Shown here piece after piece: positions 45,340 to 54,500 of a stretch of DNA of 57,712 nucleotides. Position 1 is the first letter of the stretch. Each line of letters opens with the position of its first letter. The position numbers and the translations under genes are program-made. The stretch comes from Bacillota bacterium (lineage in GTDB: Bacteria > Bacillota > Clostridia > Lachnospirales > Lachnospiraceae). The notes beneath the pieces were generated by a model. That model did not search any database. It saw only the letters and a list, made by a program, of their open reading frames with translations, and had not been told where the DNA came from. Where the stretch lies: assembly GCA_023411215.1 (NCBI GenBank), contig JAEYOY010000025.1, forward strand, positions 1 through 57,712. Direction: 5' to 3'.

Positions 45340-45957
45340 TTATCTGATAAAATTCGTCCATTCTCGCGGCATGGGATCAGGAATCGGAAATGAATCCTTG
45401 CTATATTCCTTAACTTTAATCATCCATGCCATATTATTTGCCAGATTCTTCAGAACACTCATACCCTCACAGTCCTGGATTACCTCTCCTGGTGCACCGC
45501 CATGAATAACATTCCAGTAATAGGAAGGAGTAATCATCATCTCTGAAATTAAGAAATAATTATTAAGCTGGTCGAAGGTCGTAACTCCACCGGAGCGACG
45601 AGGGACGGCGATGGAAGCGCCAACCTTTAAGCGAAGCTGTCCACGGTTTGGGAAGAATAAGCGATCTAAGAAGCTTTTCATCGTGCCAGCAATGCTTGCA
45701 TAATAGACAGGACTTCCCAGAAGAAGACCATCAGCAGCATGTACCTTGTCTACAATCCTGCGTAGCTGTTCATCCGAGAAGGCACAATGACCAGCATTAC
45801 AGCGACCACAACCAATACAACCCTTAATCTCCATATTGCCCACCTGAAGTATCTCAGTCACAATGCCCTGATTCTCCAATTCATCACATACAGTCTTAAG
45901 AGCTGTATATGTATTACCCTTTGGTTTTGGACTACCATTGATAGCAATAACCTTCAT
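45340..45957 (-). CDS. NADPH-dependent FMN reductase / iron-sulfur flavoprotein family
   Basis: The 205-aa protein has a flavodoxin-like fold. The FMN phosphate loop is NGSPKPKGNTYTAL. The cysteine group CIGCGRC followed by GHC resembles the compact cluster of archaeal/clostridial iron-sulfur flavoproteins, but one ligand may differ, so a cluster is only possible. GSPVYYASIAGTMKSFLDR is the second flavin segment. The role is probably electron transfer or quinone/nitro reduction. GAGAGGAG precedes the ATG. It is monocistronic and against the replication direction. Confidence 0.85.
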   Translation of the reverse strand: MKVIAINGSPKPKGNTYTALKTVCDELENQGIVTEILQVGNMEIKGCIGCGRCNAGHCAFSDEQLRRIVDKVHAADGLLLGSPVYYASIAGTMKSFLDRLFFPNRGQLRLKVGASIAVPRRSGGVTTFDQLNNYFLISEMMITPSYYWNVIHGGAPGEVIQDCEGMSVLKNLANNMAWMIKVKEYSKDSFPIPDPMPREWTNFIR

Positions 45958-46177
45958 TTCGCAATTCTCCTCTCATAATGACTAACATCCCATTCAGTAT
46001 ACTATATAGGCTAAGGAAAATAAATAATTTTTAGACAAGGAATGGAAAACTTGATGCAAAAAGGACTAATTGACGAAAGGTGTGAATGAATTTATAATTG
46101 GAACGATGATACTATTCTTTATTGCTGAATAAAACACAGTATAAACTGATATAGGTAGAATATTCAAGGAGGAATTT

Positions 46178-46816
46178 ATGAGACTTAGAAATATTAAGGG
46201 CTCTAGGGAAATTGTTGCGGCAAACGACTATGTAGTTCAAGAGCCGGAGAAATGGAAGGGACAATGGAAGAGCCTATTTGGTAATGATAATCCCCTGCAT
46301 ATCGAGATTGGTATGGGGAAGGGACGCTTCATCATGGAGATGGCTTCGAGAAATCCGCAGATTAACTATATTGGTATTGAAAAATACTCTAGCGTACTTC
46401 TCCGTGCTCTGGAGAAAAGTAAGGAGACAGAATTGACCAACTTATTCTTCATTCGCTTTGATGCGGAATACCTGAATGATATATTTAGCAGTGAGGAGCT
46501 TGACCGCATCTATCTTAACTTCTCCGATCCCTGGCCAAAGGATCGTCATGCCAAGCGCAGACTGACCAGCAAGGAATTCCTGGCGAAGTATAATCTGTGT
46601 CTTAAGAAAGAAGGGGAGGTTATATTTAAGACGGATAACCGGCTATTATTTGATTTCTCTGTGGAGGAGGCGGGTATTGCGGGATGGCAGCTACGCGAGG
46701 TCACCTATGATCTTCATCATAGCGAATATGTAGAGGGAAATGTTATGACAGAGTATGAGGAGCGATTCTCAGCAATGGGTAATCCGATCCATCGACTGGT
46801 AGCATATCGAAAATAA
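46178..46816 (+). CDS. trmB: tRNA (guanine-46-N7)-methyltransferase
   Basis: The 212-aa enzyme transfers a methyl group from SAM to G46 in the tRNA variable loop. Family signatures are IEIGMGKGRFI (SAM loop), NYIGIEKYSSV and LNFSDPWPKDRHAKRRLTS (catalytic/substrate region), with the C-terminal TEYEERF. AAGGAGG precedes the ATG. Confidence 0.96.
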   Translation: MRLRNIKGSREIVAANDYVVQEPEKWKGQWKSLFGNDNPLHIEIGMGKGRFIMEMASRNPQINYIGIEKYSSVLLRALEKSKETELTNLFFIRFDAEYLNDIFSSEELDRIYLNFSDPWPKDRHAKRRLTSKEFLAKYNLCLKKEGEVIFKTDNRLLFDFSVEEAGIAGWQLREVTYDLHHSEYVEGNVMTEYEERFSAMGNPIHRLVAYRK

Positions 46817-46942
46817 TCTCTTGCTTGGATAAAAGTACGTGGTGATGACTTCATACAGTTGTTCATCGATCGATATTCTGCATCATACTTAAGACAAGGT
46901 GCAGATGTGTGAATTGACGAATATAAGTTATTTGCATGGCTA

Positions 46943-46971
46943 TTGACACTCCAATTTAAATAACCTATGAA
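46943..46971 (+). promoter_or_regulatory. promoter upstream of element copy 2 and a small ORF
   Basis: TTGACA (46943-46948), a 17-bp spacer and TATGAA (46966-46971). The predicted start near 46978 would give a leader containing the 47029-47083 element and then the ORF at 47119. Confidence 0.7.
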
Positions 46972-47028
46972 AAGGAAAGGACTAAACCGACAACTTTATC
47001 ATAGAATGATTATATAAGAATGCCGGGG

Positions 47029-47083
47029 GATAGATTGAAAAATCAAAGCTTTTTCAATCGTCAAATTTTTGCTACCGCCCAAA
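47029..47083 (+). ncRNA. structured repeat element, family 1, copy 2
   Basis: The hairpin GATTGAAAAA/TTTTTCAATC (10 bp) is followed by the block CAAATTTTTGCTACCGCCCAAA given here as positions 47062-47083. It is 84% identical to 32536-32590, with compensating changes in the stem. It lies between a good promoter and a 47-codon ORF. Confidence 0.5.
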
Positions 47084-47118
47084 GCTTGCTGGCTATGAAG
47101 AAAGGCTAGGTTATTTAT

Positions 47119-47262
47119 ATGAAAAGCAATTGGAAATCGCAGGCTGCTAAGGTTACAGGGACGAATCCGAAGTTCGATCGGAAGGTCCTGAAGATGAAGA
47201 AATCCTGGGATGAGGTGTCGAACCTGCTGAATAGCAGTGTGAGGAAGAAAAAGAAAAAATAG
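47119..47262 (+). CDS. small basic protein of unknown function (47 aa)
   Basis: The frame starts MKSNWKSQAAKVTGTNPKF and ends in SSVRKKKKK. It is Lys-rich with no membrane segment. A strong promoter 147 bp upstream and a structured leader support transcription. The ribosome binding site is weak (AGGCTAGG, 8 nt). It could be a small nucleic-acid-binding protein or a non-coding transcript; no family is recognised. Confidence 0.45.
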   Translation: MKSNWKSQAAKVTGTNPKFDRKVLKMKKSWDEVSNLLNSSVRKKKKK

Positions 47263-47418
47263 ACGCATAATTCCAGCTTGTTTTTTTATATCAATTGATA
47301 TAATATTATTTTGTAATCACATAAAAATGGTGTTAATTGAGATACTAAACACCAATAGGATAAATTCTTGTTCCGTAAAGCAATTCATCGGCTTCAAGAA
47401 AAGAATGGAGGAAATCGA

Positions 47419-47736
47419 ATGGCATTACAATTTACAGATGTAAATTTTCAAAATGAAGCTTTGGAATCAGAGATTCCTGTATTAGTAGATTTTTATGCTG
47501 ACTGGTGTGGCCCCTGTAAGATGATAGCACCTATCGTTGCGGAGCTGGCAACGGAATATGAGGGTGTTTTCAAAATCGGTAAACTGAATGTAGATCAGGA
47601 GCCAAATACCGCAGAGAAATATCGTGTTATGTCAATTCCGACCCTAATTATCTTCAAAAATGGAGAAGCAGTAGACAAGGTTGTCGGACTCGTCTCCAAG
47701 CAGGTACTTCAGGACAAGCTTGATGCTCATAAGTAA
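47419..47736 (+). CDS. trxA: thioredoxin
   Basis: The 105-aa protein has the active site WCGPC in VDFYADWCGPCKMIAP, the cis-proline segment SIPTLIIFKNG and a normal length. It reduces protein disulfides and is recycled by thioredoxin reductase, which is not in this window. GGAGG with a 7-nt spacer selects the Met at 47419; 17 upstream codons are in frame but lack a site. Confidence 0.95.
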   Translation: MALQFTDVNFQNEALESEIPVLVDFYADWCGPCKMIAPIVAELATEYEGVFKIGKLNVDQEPNTAEKYRVMSIPTLIIFKNGEAVDKVVGLVSKQVLQDKLDAHK

Positions 47737-47831
47737 GACTGAATTAGGAGCTACAATTTCTGGGGAAATATGCTTGAACGTCTTCCTGTAAGTAAGTAAC
47801 TGGAAACGCATGTAAGAAATAGAACAAGAAA

Positions 47832-47866
47832 GGAAGAAAAGCCTGGAAATCTGGGGCTTTTCTTCC
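47832..47866. terminator. hairpin after thioredoxin, probable terminator
   Basis: GGAAGAAAAGCC pairs perfectly with GGCTTTTCTTCC around a 11-nt loop. The plus-strand 3' flank is A-rich rather than T-rich, so termination would rely on the T-rich descending arm. Confidence 0.55.
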
Positions 47867-47925
47867 AAATATAAAACCGTTATCAAAGCAAATTAAATAT
47901 TTTTTTAAAAAAATAAAAAAAACAC

Positions 47926-47954
47926 TTGCAATTTGGTTCTAGACCATATATAAT
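47926..47954 (+). promoter_or_regulatory. tRNA-Lys promoter
   Basis: TTGCAA (47926-47931), a 17-bp spacer and TATAAT (47949-47954), 56 bp before the tRNA. Confidence 0.8.
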
Positions 47955-48010
47955 AACTTTTGCGTTCGGTAATTAAAACAAGCAAAAAAAACATACCAAA
48001 CGACAAATAA

Positions 48011-48083
48011 GCGTTTCTAGCTCAGTTGGTAGAGCACCTGACTCTTAATCAGGGTGTCCAGGGTTCGAGCCCCTGGAGACGCA
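48011..48083 (+). tRNA. tRNA-Lys(CUU), island integration site
   Basis: The 73-nt cloverleaf has acceptor GCGTTTC/GAGACGC with discriminator A, anticodon loop CTCTTAA (anticodon CUU), and T arm CCAGGGTTCGAGCCCCTGG. CCA is not encoded. Its 3' half from the anticodon loop onward is repeated at 56870, marking it as the attachment site of the island. Confidence 0.96.
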
Positions 48084-48139
48084 CTTACAAAGTATCAATT
48101 TTGAAGACTTAGGAGCTTCGGGGTTGGTGCTTTTTTGTT
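48041..48139 (+). repeat. island left attachment repeat (attL, within tRNA-Lys and beyond)
   Basis: This 99-bp segment starts in the anticodon loop of tRNA-Lys and runs 56 bp past its 3' end to a T-run. It matches 56870-56968 at 97 of 99 positions. The constant offset is 8829 bp. Confidence 0.9.
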
Positions 48140-48146
48140 GTGTAAA

Positions 48147-48292
48147 AAAACTGAGCCCTGCACAAAAAGATGGGTAGACACACGACGCGAGCTAGCTCGC
48201 AAGGAGGGTGTTTATCCGTCTTTTGTATAGGCGAAGCCTACGCGACCGAAGAGACCGTGAGGTCTCGAGGTGGCGGTGCAGGGCTCAGTTTT
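48147..48292 (+). ncRNA. large branched inverted-repeat element inside the island
   Basis: A 17-bp closing stem (AAAACTGAGCCCTGCAC at 48147-48163 with its exact complement at 48276-48292) encloses: a second 17-bp stem with three G-U pairs (AAAAGATGGGTAGACAC pairing with GTGTTTATCCGTCTTTT), itself capped by the palindrome GCGAGCTAGCTCGC; then TAGGC-GAA-GCCTA; then GAGACC-GTGA-GGTCTC. The fold is far stronger than chance. It may be a structured RNA, a MITE-like element or a recombination substrate; no family is recognised. Confidence 0.65.
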
Positions 48293-48696
48293 AATAAAGG
48301 TTATGGCAAGGATATCGAGGGGAAGCAGGTGCTTTCCCTTATTTTTTTGGATTATGGAATGGATTGCTAGTTGAATATATTGCGTCAAGAAAAGTTTGTT
48401 GGAAGCAGAGTGATTCGGGTAGATGAAATCACGGAGTATTATGGAAATGGAATCTAGTGGAACTAAGTGGAATGCAAAAGTATCAAAAGGAACACCATCG
48501 GACACCAAGGAGAACACCACGAAATAATAGAGAAAATCAATAACTAAATGTTTCATTAAATTTATTATGCACCATACTATGGAACCAAAGCTATGTTAAA
48601 GTAATTTAAAAACGAACTAATTTACAAATATTTATAGCAAGAAAAATTTACATCTGATATAATTTAGTAGAGTAACGAAAAAGGAGATAAACACAA
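48293..48696 (+). other. non-coding stretch before hsdM with possible gene remnants
   Basis: Two short frames are seen: one ending in RVIRVDEITEYYGNGI (stop near 48459), and a 34-codon frame ending in SKGTPSDTKENTTK (stop near 48528). Neither has a family match or a clear start, and both could be debris of a lost island gene. The segment 48570-48690 before hsdM is AT-rich and should hold its promoter. Confidence 0.35.
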
Positions 48697-50157
48697 ATGT
48701 TAACAGGAGAATTACGAAATAAGGTCGATAAAATCTGGGAAATCTTTTGGACAGGCGGTATTGCCAATCCATTGGAAGTCATTGAACAGTTCACATATTT
48801 ACTTTTTATTAAGCAGTTAGATGAGATAGAGACAGCAAAGGAAACAGAAGCGAATTTCTTAAGGGTTCCGTATGAAGGAATGTTTCCCAAGGAGTGCACA
48901 ATATATCGGTGGAGTAAGTTTAAGAATTTAGGTTCTGCGGAGGAAATGTATAACGTGGTCTTAAATGGTGTATTCCCCTTTATTAAAAATCTGCATCAGG
49001 ATGGAGATTCTGCATATTCAAAATATATGAGCGATGCTATTTTTAAGATACCGACACCTGTTATGCTATCAAAAATTGTAGATGGTATTGATGCTCTTGA
49101 TTTGTCAGAAGCAGATAGCAAAGGAGATTTATATGAGTATCTTCTTAGTAAAATATCCACAAGTGGGACAAATGGGCAGTTCAGAACACCTAGACATATT
49201 ATTAAGATGATGGTTGCTTTAATGAAACCGACCCCAAGTGATATGATAGTTGATCCTGCTATGGGCAGTGCGGGATTTTTGGTTGAAGCGCAGACATATT
49301 TACGCGAGAATCATGCCGATTTATTCCTTAATGCAGGATTGAGGGAGCATTTTAACAACAGGATGTTTAATGGGTTTGATATGGATAGAACAATGCTCCG
49401 TATTGGTGCGATGAACATGATGCTTCATGGAGTCGACAATCCCAACATCTCATATCAGGATAGCTTATCTGAGGTAAATACGGAAAGAGAAAAATATACC
49501 TTAGTATTAGCAAATCCACCTTTTAAGGGTAGTTTGGACTACGATGGAGTAGCAGCTGATCTACTTAAGGTAACCAAGACGAAGAAAACGGAATTGTTAT
49601 TCCTGGCACTATTCCTTAAAACTTTGAAAATTGGTGGAAGGGCAGCGGTAATCGTACCAGATGGAGTTCTGTTCGGAAGCAGTAATGCACATAAAGACAT
49701 TCGTAAAGAGATCATTGACAATAATAAGTTGGACGCGGTAATTTCTATGCCTAGTGGTGTGTTTAAGCCCTACGCAGGGGTATCAACTGCTATATTGCTG
49801 TTCACAAAAACAGGCGCAGGTGGTACAGATAAGGTATGGTTCTACGATATGAAAGCAGACGGATTTAGCTTAGATGATAAGCGACAGTCGGTTGAGGCGA
49901 ATGATATTCCAGATATAATTGAGCGATTTAATCATATGGAAAATGAAATAGGAAGAAAGAGGACTGATCAGAGTTTCTTAGTGCCAGTTGATGAGATTGA
50001 AGGTAATGATTACGATTTGTCAATTAATAAGTATAAAGAAGTTGAATATGAAGAAGTCCATTATGATCATCCATCGGTTATTCTGCAAAGAATAAATGCT
50101 CTGGAAGAAGGGATCCAACAGGCATTAATGGAGTTGGAAACAATGTTGGAAGATTAA
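48697..50157 (+). CDS. hsdM: Type I restriction-modification DNA methyltransferase subunit HsdM
   Basis: The 486-aa N6-adenine methyltransferase has an N-terminal helical domain (LRNKVDKIWEIFWTGGIANP), the SAM motif DPAMGSAGFLVEAQ near residue 188, and the catalytic NPPF in LVLANPPFKGS. The C-terminal helix (residues 450-486) would contact HsdS. It works as part of M2S1, and with HsdR as the nuclease complex R2M2S1. AAAAAGGAG precedes the ATG. The order is M-S-R with gaps of 121 and 137 bp. Confidence 0.95.
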   Translation: MLTGELRNKVDKIWEIFWTGGIANPLEVIEQFTYLLFIKQLDEIETAKETEANFLRVPYEGMFPKECTIYRWSKFKNLGSAEEMYNVVLNGVFPFIKNLHQDGDSAYSKYMSDAIFKIPTPVMLSKIVDGIDALDLSEADSKGDLYEYLLSKISTSGTNGQFRTPRHIIKMMVALMKPTPSDMIVDPAMGSAGFLVEAQTYLRENHADLFLNAGLREHFNNRMFNGFDMDRTMLRIGAMNMMLHGVDNPNISYQDSLSEVNTEREKYTLVLANPPFKGSLDYDGVAADLLKVTKTKKTELLFLALFLKTLKIGGRAAVIVPDGVLFGSSNAHKDIRKEIIDNNKLDAVISMPSGVFKPYAGVSTAILLFTKTGAGGTDKVWFYDMKADGFSLDDKRQSVEANDIPDIIERFNHMENEIGRKRTDQSFLVPVDEIEGNDYDLSINKYKEVEYEEVHYDHPSVILQRINALEEGIQQALMELETMLED

Positions 50158-50284
50158 GAATGCGTATATCTGATCAATATATTCTTCTGAATAAGTATAT
50201 TAAGAGTCAGAAAAGCTTTATCGTAAGGATATCATGTTAGAAGAATAATAGGTAAAAAATAAATTTAGATTTGTAGGGATGATT

Positions 50285-51430
50285 ATGACTAGAAAAAAAC
50301 TTGGTGCTTTGGCAACATATGTGAATGGATTCGCCTTTAAGCCAGATGATTGGAATGATAAGGGGTTGCCGATTATAAGGATACAAGATTTGACGGGAAC
50401 AAGCCATCAGCTAAATTATTATGATGGTGACTATCCTCAAAAAATTGAAATAAATGATGGAGATGTACTTATATCATGGTCAGCAAGTTTGGGTGTTTAT
50501 ATATGGAATCGAGGAAAAGCGTTGTTAAACCAGCATATTTTTAAAGTTGTATTTGATAAGGAGGTAATCGATAAGGAATACTTTGTATTTGCAGTTAAAT
50601 ACAGCCTTGACAAAATGAGACTAAAGATGCATGGTGCCACAATGAAGCATATTGTTAGAAATGATTTTGACAATATAGAAGTTCCATATCCACCTATTGA
50701 TAAGCAACATAAAATAGCCAGTATTCTGACGAAAATCGATAGCATAATAGATAAAAGAAAACTAGAGTTGGAACTACTTGATTTGCTCATCAAATCCCGA
50801 TTTGTCGAGATGTTTGGTAACCCTATAATCAACCCCAAAGGGTGGCTTTATAACCCTCTAAGCGAATGCCTTGAAAATATAGAGAATGGAAGAAGCTTTG
50901 TTTGTGACAATAGCTGTAGAAAAGGTGAATTTCCAGCAATTCTAAAATTAAGCGCAGCAACTTATGGAGTTTATAATCCAAATGAAAATAAAGCTCTTAC
51001 TGATGAAAACTTGTTTGTGAAAGCAGCAGAAGTTCATAATGGAGATTTGTTGTTTACAAGAAAAAATACCCCTGATTTAGTTGGAATGTGTGCTTATGTT
51101 AATGAAACACCGCCTAGATTAATGATGCCTGATTTGATTTTTAGACTAAATACAAAGGAAAACTGTAATAAAATATATCTGTGGAAGCTGATAAACCATG
51201 AATTATTTAGAGAGAAAATCAAGGGCTTAGCAAGTGGGTCTGCACAATCCATGTCAAATATATCTAAAGAAAGATTGATGAACTTAGAAATTCCACTTCC
51301 ACAAATCGAACTCCAAAACCAATTTGCAAACTTTGTTCAACAAGTCGACAAATTGAAAGTTGAAGTTCAGAAATCACTTAACGAGACACAGCGGTTATTT
51401 AATTCTTTGATGCAAAGATACTTTGAATAA
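50285..51430 (+). CDS. hsdS: Type I restriction-modification specificity subunit HsdS
   Basis: This protein of about 381 aa has two target-recognition domains (about 5-145 and 190-330), each followed by a conserved helical spacer: PPIDKQHKIASILTKIDSII, then LPQIELQNQFANFVQQVDKL. The two halves read the two parts of a bipartite DNA site, whose sequence cannot be predicted here. The Met at 50285 has GTAGGG at 6 nt; 50279 is the alternative. There is a single hsdS, with no inverted partner copy suggesting phase variation. Confidence 0.92.
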   Translation: MTRKKLGALATYVNGFAFKPDDWNDKGLPIIRIQDLTGTSHQLNYYDGDYPQKIEINDGDVLISWSASLGVYIWNRGKALLNQHIFKVVFDKEVIDKEYFVFAVKYSLDKMRLKMHGATMKHIVRNDFDNIEVPYPPIDKQHKIASILTKIDSIIDKRKLELELLDLLIKSRFVEMFGNPIINPKGWLYNPLSECLENIENGRSFVCDNSCRKGEFPAILKLSAATYGVYNPNENKALTDENLFVKAAEVHNGDLLFTRKNTPDLVGMCAYVNETPPRLMMPDLIFRLNTKENCNKIYLWKLINHELFREKIKGLASGSAQSMSNISKERLMNLEIPLPQIELQNQFANFVQQVDKLKVEVQKSLNETQRLFNSLMQRYFE

Positions 51431-51567
51431 TATTTGGTAGAATTATGGTATTATATGAGAAAGAAGTTAATGAAGCGCTTTTAAGCTTTAAAAAATAATA
51501 ATCCAGAAATTACGTTAAGGCTAAGCAATATTAGTATATAGAAAAGTAATTGTAGGGGGATATTGTT

Positions 51568-54500
51568 ATGTGTACTAACTTTGATTTTCTAAAACAGAAT
51601 AACCAATACAGCTCATTTGCTGAGCAGGCAATCGAAGCAGAGAAAAGTCTGTTGGTATCATCAGCAACGAGTGCAATTCTTAGCAGAAGAGCGTTAGAGT
51701 TATCGATCAGATGGGTATATTCGTATGACAATGCTCTAAGTTTACCCTACCAGGATAATATATCAAGCTTAATTCATGAACCGACCTTTCAAAATATCAT
51801 TGAGCCGAGTTTATTCCCGATGCTTAAATTCGTTATCAAGCTAGGCAACATATCGGCACATACAAATAACGCAATTAAAAGAGATGATGCTGTTTTATCT
51901 CTGAGGAATCTATATGAATTTTGTAAATGGATTGATTATTGTTATTCAGATGAATATACGGATGGGGTATTTGATGAATCATTACTTGAAAAAAGTAATG
52001 AGCAGAAGGTACGTCCTGAGGAGCTCAGGGATCTATATGAGCAACTGAGTTCCAAAGATAAAAAACTCGAAGAGCTTCGTAATGAGAAGAATGCTCTGAG
52101 GGAGAGGATGAGTGCCGCTAGGTTAGCTAACAAGGGTATAAGGCATTTTAGAGTTGATAAGATAACAGAAGCCCAGACACGCAAGAAGTATATTGATTTA
52201 GAGCTAAAAGAAGCTGGCTGGAATATTGGTATAGACTGCTTGGAAGAAGTGGAAGTAGTGGGGATGCCAAACCCTACAGGGCTAGGGTATGTGGATTATG
52301 TACTGTTTGGAGAAGATGGAAAGCCCCTTGCAGTGGTAGAGGCTAAGAAAACAAGTGTAGATCCATTAGTGGGAAGCCAGCAAGCCAAATTGTATGCAGA
52401 TTGTCTCCAGAATCAATATCGTCAAAGACCTGTTATATTCACGACCAATGGATTCGAAGTGTTTTTTACCGATGATTCCTTAGGTTATGCACGAAGGAGA
52501 GTAAGCGGTATATTCACCAAAGATGATCTTCAACTTGCCATAGATCGACGTACCCAACTAAAGCCATTAGTGAATTTAGAGATTAATGATAATATTACCG
52601 ATCGTCCTTATCAAAAGGAAGCGATTACAGCAGTATGTGAATCTATAGCGAGTAAGCATAGAAAGATGCTTATTGTTCAAGCAACTGGTAGTGGAAAGAC
52701 AAGAGTTGCAATCTCAATAGTGGATGTTTTGAGCCGTCATAATTACGTAAAGAATGCTTTGTTTTTGGCGGATAGAAAAGCATTAGTAAAGCAGGCGAAG
52801 AAAAACTTTGTAAATCTTATGCCAAACTTAACATGCTGTAATCTGCTAGAAGGTAAGGATAGTCCAGAACAATCGCGTATGATCTTCTCCACCTATCCTA
52901 CTATAATGAATGCGATTGATGAAACAAAGAATGAGTTTGGAAAAAAGCTTTTTACGGCAGCACACTTTGATCTGATTATCATAGATGAAAGTCATAGAAG
53001 TATCTATAAAAAGTATCAGGATATCTTTAATTATTTTGATGCTAACTTGTTGGGATTAACGGCTACTCCTAAGAATGAGATTGATAAAAATACATACAGT
53101 ATCTTTGATCTGGAGCGTGGCGTACCGACTTATGCTTATGAGTTAGACAAAGCAGTTGAAGAAGGGTATTTGGTAGACTACTCCACAATTGAAGTTAAGA
53201 CGAAGATTATGGAAGAAGGAATTCATTACAATGATCTCACCGAAGAAGAGAAGGAGCTGTTCGATGAGACCTTCGAAGATGATGAATCGGTTGACGATAC
53301 GGTATCTAGCGCAGCGGTAAACGAATGGCTGTTCAATAATGATACGATCGACTTGGTTTTGAAATCTCTAATGGAACAAGGCCTGAAAGTAGAAGGCGGC
53401 GATAAATTAGGGAAGACAATAATTTTTGCAAAGAACAGCAAACATGCACAAGCAATCGTTGAGAGATTTATCAAACGGTATCCAGAGAATGGGCCAGATT
53501 TCATTAAGCAGATTGATTATAGCATTAAATACGTTGATACTTTGATTGATGATTTCAGTACCAAGGAAAAGATGCCGCAAATCGCAGTAAGTGTTGATAT
53601 GCTCGATACTGGTATCGATATTCCAGAGATTCTTAATCTAGTATTTTTCAAAAAGGTTAGATCATATAGTAAGTTCTGGCAAATGATTGGTAGAGGAACA
53701 AGATTGTGTAAGGATCTGTTCGGAGTGGGTCACGATAAAGAGAAATTCTTGATCTTCGATTTTTGTAATAACTTTGAGTTCTTCCGTGTCGATTCACATG
53801 GAGCAGAGACTGGGATTCAGGAATCAATTAGTGAAAAAATATATAATTGTAAGGTTTCCATAGCAAGGGAATTGCAAGAGGCAAGGTATCAGAGTGAAGA
53901 AGTCTATGTTAATTATCGTAATGAATTGGTAGTAGACTTAATCAGTGGAATTACTTCCCTAAATGAAGAGAGCTTTCGTGTAAAGCTTCATTTGAGGTAC
54001 GTAGAAAAATATAAGGACAAGCATATATGGGCAAATCTTGAGACAGTTAAGGTATCCGAGATAAAAGAACATATCGCTTCGATTATAGTTCCGATGGAGG
54101 ATAATGAGTTAGCTAGAAGATTTGATTACCTGATCTATTCTATTGACTTGGCATTACTGCAAAGTAGAGATGCGACAAAAGCAGTGAACGGCGTAATCGG
54201 AACGGCAGAACAGTTATCAAAGCTGTATAATATCCCACAAGTAAAGGCAGAGCAGCATACGATTGAGAAAGTTCAGATGAAGGAATTCTGGGATTCGGTA
54301 TCAATTCTAGAGCTTGACTTAGTAAGAGAAGCTCTTAGAGACCTAGTTCAGTTTATAGAAAAAGAAGGTCAGAAAATATACTATACCGATTTTACAGATC
54401 AGATTTTAGCGGTGAATGAAGGTCAGTCTCTATATCATACAAATGATTTACAAAATTACAGGAAAAAGGTTGAGTATTACCTGAAGGAGCATCAGGATAT

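Noticed and set aside
48140..48696. Integrase or recombinase gene at the left end of the island
   Set aside because: No frame long enough; the short frames have no catalytic motif. The tail RVIRVDEITEYYGNGI is only vaguely like recombinase ends.
50285..51430. Phase-variable hsdS shufflon
   Set aside because: Only one hsdS is present, with no inverted second copy and no adjacent recombinase.
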